Shown here in pieces: positions 1 through 5,955 of a stretch of DNA of 6,372 nucleotides; within the stretch, counting starts at the first letter, position 1; the number at the start of each line of letters is the position of its first letter. Location: contig JAZDLO010000173.1 in the NCBI GenBank assembly GCA_043801935.1, positions 1-6,372 of the forward strand, read 5' to 3'. The translations under genes and the position numbers were made by a program. Under the pieces are notes generated by a model. That model had not been told where the DNA came from and made no database searches. It saw only the letters and a list, made by a program, of their open reading frames with translations. This DNA comes from JAZDLO01 sp043801935 (GTDB taxonomy: Bacteria > Actinomycetota > Thermoleophilia > RBG-16-64-13).

Positions 1-1
1 C

Positions 2-1321
2 TATGCGGAGAGCCTCAGCGAGGTCGATTGGGACGACGTCCTGTCGTCGGACTTGGTGGGCATCTCGACCACCACGTCCACAGCCATCCGGGCCTATCGC
101 TATGCGCAACGGGTGCGCGACGCGGGCATCCCCACAGTCATAGGCGGGCCCCACGTGACCTTCCTGGCCGATGAGGCCATGGACTTCTGTGACTACGTGG
201 TCCGCAACGAGGGGGAAGTTACCCTCATCGAGCTGGTGGAGCATCTGCAGGGTCGCGGGTCGCTGGACGACATCTTGGGCCTCACATACCGGGCTAAAGA
301 CGGTGAGGTCGTGCACAATCCCGCCCGCCCTCTCCTAACTTCCCTCGGCGATCTGCCCTGGCCCGACATGAGCCTGGTCGTGGGCGGCGGGCAGGTGCAT
401 CCCACCCCCGTATTGGCGTCGCGCGGCTGCCCTTTCGGGTGTGAGTTCTGCTCGGTCGTGCTGATGTTCGGCCGCAGGGTGCGAACGATCGAGCCGGCCG
501 AGGTCGTCAAACATATCAAGCGGCTGAAGCCGGAGAAGCTTTTCTTCTACGATGACAACTTCCTCATCAGTAAGCGGCGGGGTAAGGAGCTGCTGGCACA
601 GATGATCCGGGAAAAACTTGAGGTGCCGTTCTTTGCCCAGATCCGGGTCGATTCCGTGTACAAAGACGGCAAGGTCGATCAGGAGCTCCTCGATCTGCTC
701 TGGAACGCGGGCTGCCGGATCGTCTACCTGGGGCTGGAGTCCGTCAACCCGGCCACCCTCAAGGAATACCACAAGGAATCCAGCATAGACGACATGGCCG
801 GCGGGCTGGAAGCATTGGCCAAAAGGGGCATCAAGACCCATGGCATGTTCGTGTTCGGCGCAGACTCCGACACTCCCGAGTCTCTGCGCAACACGGCCGC
901 TTTCGCGACGCAACACGGGCTGAACAGCGTCCAGTTCCTGGCGCTCACCCCTCTGCCCGGCACCAGGCAGACCGCTCAGTTCGAGGCCGAAGGACGCATC
1001 TTCACCAAGAATTGGAGCCTTTACGACGGGCATCACGTGGTGTTCTGGCCCAAACAGATGACGCCCTATGAACTGCAGGAGATCATGTTGCAGGCTCACA
1101 AGCAGTTCTATCGGGGCCGGCGCATCCTGACGATCAAGCCCAAGGCCCCGATGTATCACAAGCATCAGGTGCAAGGGTATCTGATCAGCAGAGCCTGGGA
1201 GCACGTGCGCGAGAACCGCGATTTCTTGCGGGAGCTCAAGGACTTCTCCGAGTCGCAGGCGCCTCCGCTTTCGTTGTCCCCGAGCTTTCTCAAGTCGGGT
1301 TTCGAAACTGTCACCCAATAG
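2..1321 (+). CDS. B12-binding domain radical SAM protein (5' partial)
   Basis: The reading frame is open from codon 2 at the left edge, so the true start lies outside the window and the internal TTG at 53 is not the start. The visible N-terminal part is the second half of a cobalamin-binding Rossmann domain, with the GIST...GIPTVIGGPH pattern at about nt 59-156. The radical SAM core follows, with its CxxxCxxC cluster motif (CPFGCEFC, Cys codons at 428, 440 and 449) that ligates the [4Fe-4S] cluster used to cleave S-adenosylmethionine. Further family landmarks are YDDNF, YLGLES and LTPLPGT before a C-terminal helical region of the kind called DUF4070. The family includes cobalamin-dependent C-methylases and ring-forming enzymes such as HpnP- and BchE-like proteins. 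The sequence alone does not identify the substrate, and no neighbouring pathway helps. The protein is probably cytoplasmic. The frame is intact to the TAG stop. Confidence 0.93.
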   Translation, partial: YAESLSEVDWDDVLSSDLVGISTTTSTAIRAYRYAQRVRDAGIPTVIGGPHVTFLADEAMDFCDYVVRNEGEVTLIELVEHLQGRGSLDDILGLTYRAKDGEVVHNPARPLLTSLGDLPWPDMSLVVGGGQVHPTPVLASRGCPFGCEFCSVVLMFGRRVRTIEPAEVVKHIKRLKPEKLFFYDDNFLISKRRGKELLAQMIREKLEVPFFAQIRVDSVYKDGKVDQELLDLLWNAGCRIVYLGLESVNPATLKEYHKESSIDDMAGGLEALAKRGIKTHGMFVFGADSDTPESLRNTAAFATQHGLNSVQFLALTPLPGTRQTAQFEAEGRIFTKNWSLYDGHHVVFWPKQMTPYELQEIMLQAHKQFYRGRRILTIKPKAPMYHKHQVQGYLISRAWEHVRENRDFLRELKDFSESQAPPLSLSPSFLKSGFETVTQ

Positions 1322-1364
1322 TCCGCCCGGTCCTCCGCGCGAGGCGGGAGGCGGGGAGACGGAC
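1321..1364 (+). terminator. GC-rich hairpin just after the radical SAM gene
   Basis: Right at the stop codon, CCTCCGC (1332-1338) can pair with GCGGGAGG (1344-1351, one bulged G) around a 5-nt loop. An outer GTCCG (1321-1325) can pair with CGGAC (1360-1364). No T-tract follows, so it is not a classical intrinsic terminator. It could act as a stem-type terminator or a 3'-end stabiliser for the upstream transcript. GC-rich DNA forms such pairings easily by chance. Confidence 0.3.
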
Positions 1365-1395
1365 CTCGGGGGCCAGACGCCGCAATAAGCTTGGT

Positions 1396-1439
1396 CCCCG
1401 GGACAGAGGATTCTGCCCCGGGACAGAGGATTCTGCCCC
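1396..1439. repeat. Tandem 20-bp palindromic repeat (2.2 copies)
   Basis: The 20-bp unit CCCCGGGACAGAGGATTCTG occurs at 1396-1415 and identically at 1416-1435, followed by the first four bases again (1436-1439). Within each copy GGGACAGA and TCTGCCCC flank GGAT and are reverse complements apart from one A/C mismatch. Read from the minus strand the mismatch becomes a G-U wobble, so minus-strand RNA would form two consecutive 8-bp hairpins with 4-nt loops. A further inverted pair, GTCCC-c-GGGAC, sits at 1394-1404. This architecture resembles REP/BIME-type elements mobilised by RAYT (Y1) transposases. It could also be a two-site operator in front of parA. No transposase is in the window. Confidence 0.75.
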
Positions 1440-1455
1440 TCTCTTTCGAAAAGGC

Positions 1456-1461
1456 TATCAT
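1456..1461 (+). promoter_or_regulatory. Possible -10 element for parA-ftsZ
   Basis: TATCAT differs from the sigma-70-type consensus TATAAT at one position and lies about 41 nt before the parA start codon. No good -35 hexamer is found at 16-18 bp upstream: the best match there, CTGCCC at 1433-1438, matches three of six and falls inside the end of the tandem repeat. If real, the promoter would be partly overlapped by the repeat. Confidence 0.22.
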
Positions 1462-1489
1462 TGTCGACTTCCGCAATCGCTATTTGACC

Positions 1490-1497
1490 AAGGGGAG
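1490..1497 (+). promoter_or_regulatory. Ribosome binding site for parA, supports TTG start
   Basis: AAGGGGAG is a strong Shine-Dalgarno sequence ending 5 nt before TTG at 1503. It supports this unusual start codon, after which the protein begins directly with the conserved ParA N-terminus (MAKVLAFANQKGG). Confidence 0.75.
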
Positions 1498-1502
1498 CAC
1501 TT

Positions 1503-2261
1503 TTGGCCAAAGTCTTGGCCTTCGCGAACCAAAAGGGCGGCGTGGCCAAGACCACGACCGCACTCAATCTGGGTGTCGCCTTCCAGGAATTGGGGCACCG
1601 GGTGATGGCCGTGGACATGGACCCCCAGGGCAATCTCACCATGAGCTTGGGGCTCAACCCGGACTCGGTGCGGCCGAGCATGTTCGACGTGCTGGTCAAC
1701 GGGGTGAGCATCGAGGAGGCGCTACACCATAGGGAGTTGGATGTAGTGGTGGCGAGCATCGATCTGGCCGCAGCCGAGATCGCCCTCAGTTCGCAGATCG
1801 GGAGAGAGAGAGCGCTAAGCAAGGCTCTGCTCCAGGTGCGTGATCGGTACGACTACATCATGATCGACACGCCGCCTTCCCTGGGCCTGCTGACCATCAA
1901 CGCGCTCACGGCTTCCGATGCGGTCATAGTCCCTGTTCAATGCGAGTATCTGTCCCTGCGCGGCCTGGCTCAGCTGGAACGGACTCTCGATTTGGTGCGC
2001 GAGAACCTCAACCCCCGAGTGCATATTGCCGGGATCGTGCCCACTATGTACGATTCTCGTACGATTCACGGGCGGGAGGCGGTCGAGGTGCTCAGGAGCA
2101 GCTTCGGCGACCTGGTCTTCGAAACCACCATTCGGAAGACGATCAGGTTCGCGGAGGCGCCGGTGAAGGGGGAGTCGGTGCTCAAATACGCGCCCGACAG
2201 CCAGGCGGCCAAAGCGTATCGCCAGCTCGCGAGAGAGGTGCTCAATGGAAAAAAGATCTAG
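1503..2261 (+). CDS. parA: ParA/Soj-family ATPase, orphan (no adjacent parB)
   Basis: This is a 252-residue P-loop ATPase of the ParA/Soj type, the usual length for chromosomal Soj. It has the deviant Walker A box KGGVAKTT (residues 11-18) with signature Lys11, the Walker A' box VDMDPQGN (37-44), the Walker B segment YIMIDTPP (118-125, Asp122) and the VPVQCEYLSLRGL segment (143-155). The C-terminal IRKTIRFAEAP stretch is the basic region that in Soj binds nonspecific DNA. Such ATPases dimerise with ATP on the nucleoid, and a partner protein stimulates hydrolysis to create positional gradients. The partner in typical operons is ParB, but here the next gene is ftsZ, overlapping by 17 bp. The N-terminus is Soj-like and lacks an obvious MinD-type C-terminal amphipathic membrane helix, ending LAREVLNGKKI. 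Start is TTG with a strong ribosome binding site. Whether it segregates DNA or positions division is unknown. Confidence 0.93.
   Translation: MAKVLAFANQKGGVAKTTTALNLGVAFQELGHRVMAVDMDPQGNLTMSLGLNPDSVRPSMFDVLVNGVSIEEALHHRELDVVVASIDLAAAEIALSSQIGRERALSKALLQVRDRYDYIMIDTPPSLGLLTINALTASDAVIVPVQCEYLSLRGLAQLERTLDLVRENLNPRVHIAGIVPTMYDSRTIHGREAVEVLRSSFGDLVFETTIRKTIRFAEAPVKGESVLKYAPDSQAAKAYRQLAREVLNGKKI
2234..2240 (+). promoter_or_regulatory. Ribosome binding site for ftsZ inside parA
   Basis: AGAGGTG lies within the last codons of parA, with AGAGG ending 6 nt before ATG 2245. This favours 2245 over the alternative ATG at 2263, which lies 1 nt after the parA stop and has only a weak purine run upstream. 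Either start implies translational coupling of ftsZ to parA. Confidence 0.5.
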
Positions 2262-3645
2262 CATGAAAGACAGTGGCCTCGGCTCTCTCTTCAGGGCGAC
2301 GGAGGCGACTAAGCAGAAGGAAGAGGAGGCCGATCCTGGGAGGCAGGTGAGCGAATCGACTCAGCCCGACGCCGAGCCCGGCGAGGAGACCACCGACCAG
2401 CGCCCGGCCGAAAGCATGTGGACATCGCCTGCCTACACAGACGAGGCTCGACGCACCCTCATCCAGCCGTCTCGTAGCTTCCCCGCCGTGATCCGAGTGG
2501 TAGGAGTGGGGGGAGCCGGGACCAACGCTGTCAATCGCATGCTCGAGGCCGGGCTCGAAGGGGTGGAATTCATCGCCATCAACACCGATGCTCAGGCCTT
2601 GGCCATGTGCGAGGCTGATCACAAGCTGCGCATCGGCCGGGAGCTGACCAAAGGACTGGGCGGAGGTTCTGATCCCAAGGTCGGGCGGGAAGCGGCCGCG
2701 GCTGCATATGATGAGATCAAGGCCATGCTCAAGGGTAGCGACATGGTCTTCATCACGGCAGGAGAAGGGGGCGGCACCGGTACCGGTGCCGCGCCGGTGG
2801 TGGCCGAGATCGCTAAGTCTTTGGGAGCGCTCACCATCGGCGTGGTGTCGCGCCCCTTTGCTTTTGAGGGCAAACGCCGGGGTCTGCAGGCGCTGGAGGG
2901 CGTCCGAGTCCTGCGGCAGCGGGCCGACACGGTGATCGTGGTCCCGAACGACAAGCTGCTCGAGGTGGCCGATCGAGGCACCTCGATGATCGCGGCGCTA
3001 AGGCTGGCCGACGACGTGCTCCGGCAAGGCGTGCAGGGTATCTGCGACCTGGTCACCGTTCCCGGTCTCATCAACCTTGATCTGGCCGATGTACGCACCA
3101 TCATGACGGGGGCCGGCACCGCCCACATGGGCATCGGCCGGGCCCGCGGAGACCAGCGGGCTCAAAAAGCGGCGGAGATGGCCGTCAACTCCTCTCTGCT
3201 GGAGACCTCGATCGAGGGGGCGCGGGGTATCCTCCTGAACATCAGCGGGGGTGGAGACCTCTCGCTCCCTGAGGTCAACGAGGTGGCCGAGATCATCAAC
3301 GCAGCTGCCGATCCAGAGGCCAACATCATCTTTGGAGCGGTGGTGGACGAGTCCCTGGGCGACGCCTTGTGGGTGACGGTGGTGGCCGCCGGGTTCGACG
3401 CCACCAGCGAACAGGAATTGACGGAGCAGGTCGAGAGCGTGTCGAGGCTACATCATCCGACCGAGCGGCAGGCTCCCGGCGCCGGAAGCCTCGGCTACGG
3501 CGGTCCGAGCGCCCCTGCCGCGCCGGATACCGGCGCGGCACCACCCGAGGCCCCGCGAGAGGTCTCCCGGGAAGCACCTCGTCAGGGGCAGACAGAGGCC
3601 GGTGGCGCCGACAATGGGCTTGAGATCCCGCCGTTCCTAAGGTAG
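2245..3645 (+). CDS. ftsZ: Cell division protein FtsZ with long N-terminal extension
   Basis: This 466-residue bacterial tubulin homologue polymerises with GTP into the cytokinetic Z-ring. The conserved core begins near residue 80 (IRVVGVGGAGTNAV, 83-96) and ends at GFDA (383-386). It contains the nucleotide-binding signature GEGGGTGTG (173-181), the FEGKRR segment that contacts the nucleotide, and the T7 catalytic loop NLDLADV (277-283), whose Asn277, Asp279 and Asp282 are all kept, so GTPase activity is expected. A Pro/Ala/Gly-rich linker (about 387-458) leads to the terminal peptide LEIPPFLR (459-466), which matches the FtsA/SepF-binding tail. Unusually, about 80 acidic, Ser/Thr-rich residues precede the core, against roughly 10 in most bacteria. 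They start with a GLGSLF motif. Candidate starts are ATG 2245 (preferred), ATG 2263 and ATG 2416 (residue 58, no ribosome binding site). The gene overlaps parA and is not in a dcw cluster. Confidence 0.96.
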   Translation: MEKRSSMKDSGLGSLFRATEATKQKEEEADPGRQVSESTQPDAEPGEETTDQRPAESMWTSPAYTDEARRTLIQPSRSFPAVIRVVGVGGAGTNAVNRMLEAGLEGVEFIAINTDAQALAMCEADHKLRIGRELTKGLGGGSDPKVGREAAAAAYDEIKAMLKGSDMVFITAGEGGGTGTGAAPVVAEIAKSLGALTIGVVSRPFAFEGKRRGLQALEGVRVLRQRADTVIVVPNDKLLEVADRGTSMIAALRLADDVLRQGVQGICDLVTVPGLINLDLADVRTIMTGAGTAHMGIGRARGDQRAQKAAEMAVNSSLLETSIEGARGILLNISGGGDLSLPEVNEVAEIINAAADPEANIIFGAVVDESLGDALWVTVVAAGFDATSEQELTEQVESVSRLHHPTERQAPGAGSLGYGGPSAPAAPDTGAAPPEAPREVSREAPRQGQTEAGGADNGLEIPPFLR

Positions 3646-4137
3646 GTCGGCGGGCAGGCCGCTTTCCCCGGCGGGCAGGTCGCCTCCGCGGACGGGCAGG
3701 TCACGTTCGAAATAGAAACAGGTTTTCTCTGCGAATCCCAACCTGCGGTAGAAGGCGTGAGCCTCCAAGTTCCAGATCTCGGCCAGCAAGAAGAGCCGGC
3801 TGCAGCCGCGCGCACGCGCGACGGCCTCTGCGGCGTTCACCAGACCCCGCCCCACGCGATCGCGCCGGTGGCTCGCTGTGACCACCACATCCTGAAGCTC
3901 GCACACCAGTGAGCCCGACCAGGTACTGTAGGAGAATATGAGGGCGCACATCCCCACCAGGTCGCCCTGGGATTCGGCTACCAGCAGGGAATGCCCGGGT
4001 GACGCTAGGATGGCGGCGACGGTAGCAGCCAGGCGGTCGGGCCCAGGAGGGACCACGCCGTGGTGCTCCATTATCTCGGCCAGGAGCAGCAGCAGCCGAG
4101 CGGTGTCGGTAGGGACAGCTTGTCGGAACGTGATCAT
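3637..4137 (-). CDS. GNAT family N-acetyltransferase
   Basis: This 166-residue protein is predicted to transfer an acetyl group from acetyl-CoA to an amine; the substrate is not identifiable. The N-terminus MITFRQAVPTDTARL is a typical GNAT beta1-alpha1 start. Beta4 with the acetyl-CoA loop follows (VVVTASHRRDRVGRGL, 84-99), where the first Gly of the usual R/QxxGxG/A motif is replaced by Arg94. The C-terminal FYRRLGF motif (129-135), with its conserved Tyr, is present. The domain ends at about FYFERDL (141-147), and the last 21 residues form a 3 x 7-residue repeat outside the normal fold. The ATG at 4137 fits the family start, but upstream Shine-Dalgarno is poor. Only 17 bp separate it from the divergent transaminase start. 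The stop overlaps the 3' end of ftsZ by 9 bp in convergent orientation. Confidence 0.9.
   Translation of the reverse strand: MITFRQAVPTDTARLLLLLAEIMEHHGVVPPGPDRLAATVAAILASPGHSLLVAESQGDLVGMCALIFSYSTWSGSLVCELQDVVVTASHRRDRVGRGLVNAAEAVARARGCSRLFLLAEIWNLEAHAFYRRLGFAEKTCFYFERDLPVRGGDLPAGESGLPADLP
3640..3702 (-). repeat. Three tandem 21-bp repeats encoding the GNAT tail
   Basis: The core GGGCAGG recurs on the plus strand at 3652, 3673 and 3694, an exact 21-bp period with similar flanks. On the minus strand it encodes DLPVRGG / DLPAGES / GLPADLP (residues 146-166 of the acetyltransferase). The copies have diverged but the period is exact, pointing to slippage or duplication at the gene end. The repeat runs into the last two codons of ftsZ. 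Confidence 0.7.
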
Positions 4138-4143
4138 CGAGGC

Positions 4144-4148
4144 GAGGG
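4144..4148 (+). promoter_or_regulatory. Ribosome binding site for the transaminase gene
   Basis: GAGGG ends 6 nt before ATG 4155. It occupies most of the 17-bp space between the two divergent start codons, leaving no room there for a promoter. Confidence 0.55.
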
Positions 4149-4154
4149 TAGCAG

Positions 4155-5048
4155 ATGAATACTGAAGTGCTGTATCTGAACGGGAAGTTCATGCCTCTTC
4201 ACGAGGGGCGCGTGGGCGTCGAGGACCGGGGCTTCCAGCTTGGTGACGGAGTCTACGAGGTCATCAAGGTCATGAACGGTAACCTCGTGTGGCTCACCGA
4301 CCATCTGGAGCGCTTGAGACGCAGTCTGGCGGCGGTGAGGCTCACCGAGGCTCTCGACGACCATGGGCTCGAGAGCGTCCTCCCCGAGCTGGTAGACCGT
4401 TCAAAGGCGCACGATGGCCTGGTGTATATCCAGGTGACCAGGGGAGCGGCCCCCCGCGATTTCGTGTTCCCTCGTCCCGCGCATCCCACCGTGCTGGCCT
4501 ACGCCTGGAGCACGCATCATCCTGATGCTGCTCAGATCATGCGGGGAGCGGCTCTCCACCCCGTGGCCGATCAGCGCTGGGCTCGCTGCGATATCAAGTC
4601 CACCAACCTGCTGGCCGCGGTGCTGGCCAAAGAAGAGGCCCGGGAGGCCGGTGCTCATGAGGCTCTCTTCATAGGCCCGGACGATGAGGTACGTGAAGGG
4701 GGGTCGTCCAATGTCTTCGCTCTCCTGGGCGGGGTGCTCCGTACCCACCCCCTGACCAACCGTATCCTAGGGGGGGTCACCCGCAAACACGTGATCGAGA
4801 TCGCCCGTCGGGCGGGATACGCGATCGAGGAGCGGACCTTCACGTTGAGTGAGGTGATCGGCACCGCAAAGACGGAGTGCGAGGTCTTCACCTGCTCCAC
4901 GACCAAGGATATCCAGCCGGTGGTACGCATCGGTGCGCATGCCATCGGGTCCGGCCGTCCCGGTCGGGTGACTCTGGACCTGGTGGACCTCATGCGGCGG
5001 GAACAGGCGGTTCTCGTGGGTCTGCAGCCCCCTCCCGCATTAGCTTGA
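4155..5048 (+). CDS. dat: D-amino-acid transaminase (fold-type IV PLP enzyme)
   Basis: This 297-residue PLP enzyme should interconvert D-alanine plus 2-oxoglutarate with pyruvate plus D-glutamate, supplying D-amino acids for peptidoglycan. It aligns by eye with the Bacillus D-amino-acid aminotransferase along its length: EDRGFQLGDGVYEVIKV (23-39, with active-site Tyr34), YIQVTRGAAPR (91-101), RCDIKS (144-149, with PLP-binding Lys148), EGGSSNVF (181-188, with Glu181 next to the PLP pyridine nitrogen), and THPLTNRILGGVTR for phosphate binding. The carboxylate-trap Arg is present (Arg101), but the His two residues later in the Bacillus enzyme is Phe103 here. The related branched-chain transaminases (IlvE) and aminodeoxychorismate lyases share the fold. 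The VYEV, CDIKS and TRGxxPR motifs favour D-amino-acid transaminase. The stop overlaps the convergent endonuclease IV gene by 59 bp. Confidence 0.88.
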   Translation: MNTEVLYLNGKFMPLHEGRVGVEDRGFQLGDGVYEVIKVMNGNLVWLTDHLERLRRSLAAVRLTEALDDHGLESVLPELVDRSKAHDGLVYIQVTRGAAPRDFVFPRPAHPTVLAYAWSTHHPDAAQIMRGAALHPVADQRWARCDIKSTNLLAAVLAKEEAREAGAHEALFIGPDDEVREGGSSNVFALLGGVLRTHPLTNRILGGVTRKHVIEIARRAGYAIEERTFTLSEVIGTAKTECEVFTCSTTKDIQPVVRIGAHAIGSGRPGRVTLDLVDLMRREQAVLVGLQPPPALA

Positions 5049-5955
5049 CCAGCGCCACAGTAGCGGCGTCGGGCCCGTGGCCGTCCGACCCCGGCACCTC
5101 GAGCACGAAGGGGATGGCGGCGAACGCGGGGTGCTTCACCACCCTGGCCAGGCCGGCGAAACCGATGAAGCCTTCACCGGGATTCTCGTGCCGGTCTCGG
5201 GCCGACGCGAAAGGCGCCTTCGAGTCGTTGAGGTGGATCAGCCCGACCGAAGGAAGGAGGCCACGTTCGCCGACCTCCTCCACCAGTCGTTCCAGACCGG
5301 AGCCGGTGTGCACGGCATAGCCTGCGGCGAACAGATGGGCAGTGTCGAGGCAGAGGCCGCAGTGCTGTTGGAGCGACGCCAGGAGCTCGGCCAGTTCTTC
5401 CAGACTACCGCCCACCGTTCCGCCTGATCCGGCGCCGGTCTCCAGGAGCAAGGGGGGGAGCGTCCGCTCATGGCCTCCCGCCTCGAGCTCCTCCCTCGCC
5501 AGGTGCATCGCCGCTCGTACGGCGCCGATCACCCACCCGGTCGCGGCGGGGAAGCCTTCGCCTCGGTGAGAACCTATGTGGGTGACCACTCCATCCGCGG
5601 CAGCGAGCGCTCCCAAGACCAGCGCCCCGGCCAATGCCTGGCTCGAGCGCTGCCTGAGTCGCTCGTCGGGGGAGGCGAGGTTGATAAGGTAGATGGTGTG
5701 AAGGAAGAGCGGCAGACGGTGCTGGCCCAGACCGGTGGTAAGCGCGGTCATCTCTCCTGGACTGGGAAGCCGGGTGCGCCAGGTCCGCGGGTTGGAATTG
5801 AAGATCTGTACCGCCTCGGCACCGATGGCGACGGCTCGTTCCGGCACCAGAGCGAAGCCGCCCGCCGTACGGATCTGAGCGCCGATCAGGGGGAGCTGGT
5901 CGGCTCCTGAGCCGCGATCGTCGTTCCGGTGCCCCGTGTGGTCGAGTCGTGCCAT
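4990..5955 (-). CDS. nfo: Endonuclease IV (deoxyribonuclease IV, AP endonuclease)
   Basis: This 321-residue zinc-dependent AP endonuclease cuts DNA 5' of abasic sites in base excision repair. It is a TIM barrel, and all nine metal ligands of the E. coli enzyme have counterparts here: His86 (HTIYLINLA), His126 (HIGSH), Glu172 (LLLET), Asp204 and His207 (LDTAH), His241 (HLNDSK), Asp254 and His256 (DRH) and Glu286 (LEVPG). Some signature residues differ: HPGSH is HIGSH, DTCH is DTAH, and the usual GAHVS near the N-terminus is GAQIR. The only possible start is ATG 5955, because an in-frame TGA lies upstream at 5971-5973 and no other start codon precedes the core. Hence a 22-residue Asp/Gly-rich N-terminal extension is genuine. 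A Shine-Dalgarno GAGGA (plus-strand 5965-5969) sits 9 nt upstream. The C-terminal tail overlaps the transaminase gene. Confidence 0.95.
   Translation of the reverse strand: MARLDHTGHRNDDRGSGADQLPLIGAQIRTAGGFALVPERAVAIGAEAVQIFNSNPRTWRTRLPSPGEMTALTTGLGQHRLPLFLHTIYLINLASPDERLRQRSSQALAGALVLGALAAADGVVTHIGSHRGEGFPAATGWVIGAVRAAMHLAREELEAGGHERTLPPLLLETGAGSGGTVGGSLEELAELLASLQQHCGLCLDTAHLFAAGYAVHTGSGLERLVEEVGERGLLPSVGLIHLNDSKAPFASARDRHENPGEGFIGFAGLARVVKHPAFAAIPFVLEVPGSDGHGPDAATVALVKLMREGAADPREPPVPAA

Noticed and set aside
53..55. TTG at 53 as the start of the radical SAM gene
   Set aside because: The frame is open to the left edge with plausible B12-domain sequence upstream (codons from 2), and a start here would cut the cobalamin domain in half.
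151..1210. CACGTG-containing sites (near 155, 1036 and 1203) as possible parS sites for ParA/ParB
   Set aside because: Only the central hexamer matches. The flanking TGTTT/AAACA arms of parS are missing, and the sites lie in coding sequence.
1484..1489. TTGACC as a -35 box
   Set aside because: It lies only about 13 nt before the parA start and overlaps the ribosome binding site area, so no -10 can follow it upstream of the gene.
1391..1732. A 113-residue plus-strand frame covering the repeat and the start of parA
   Set aside because: It is out of frame with parA, runs through the repeat, and has low-complexity Gly/Arg/Pro-rich sequence. It is a shadow frame.
335..1822. A long 495-residue open frame on the minus strand
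   Set aside because: It is antisense to the radical SAM gene and parA, both with clear family motifs on the plus strand. Long antisense frames are expected at this GC content, and its product shows no recognisable domain.
2416..2418. ATG at residue 58 as the true ftsZ start
   Set aside because: It has no Shine-Dalgarno and would leave a gap of about 150 bp after parA that is fully open in frame. The upstream starts overlap or abut parA as coupled genes do. Kept only as an alternative.
2771..2792. A perfect 22-bp palindrome centred on GGTACC inside ftsZ
   Set aside because: It encodes the GGTGTGAA part of the GTP-binding signature. Alternating Gly and Thr codons with GC-rich third positions produce the symmetry, so the protein explains it.
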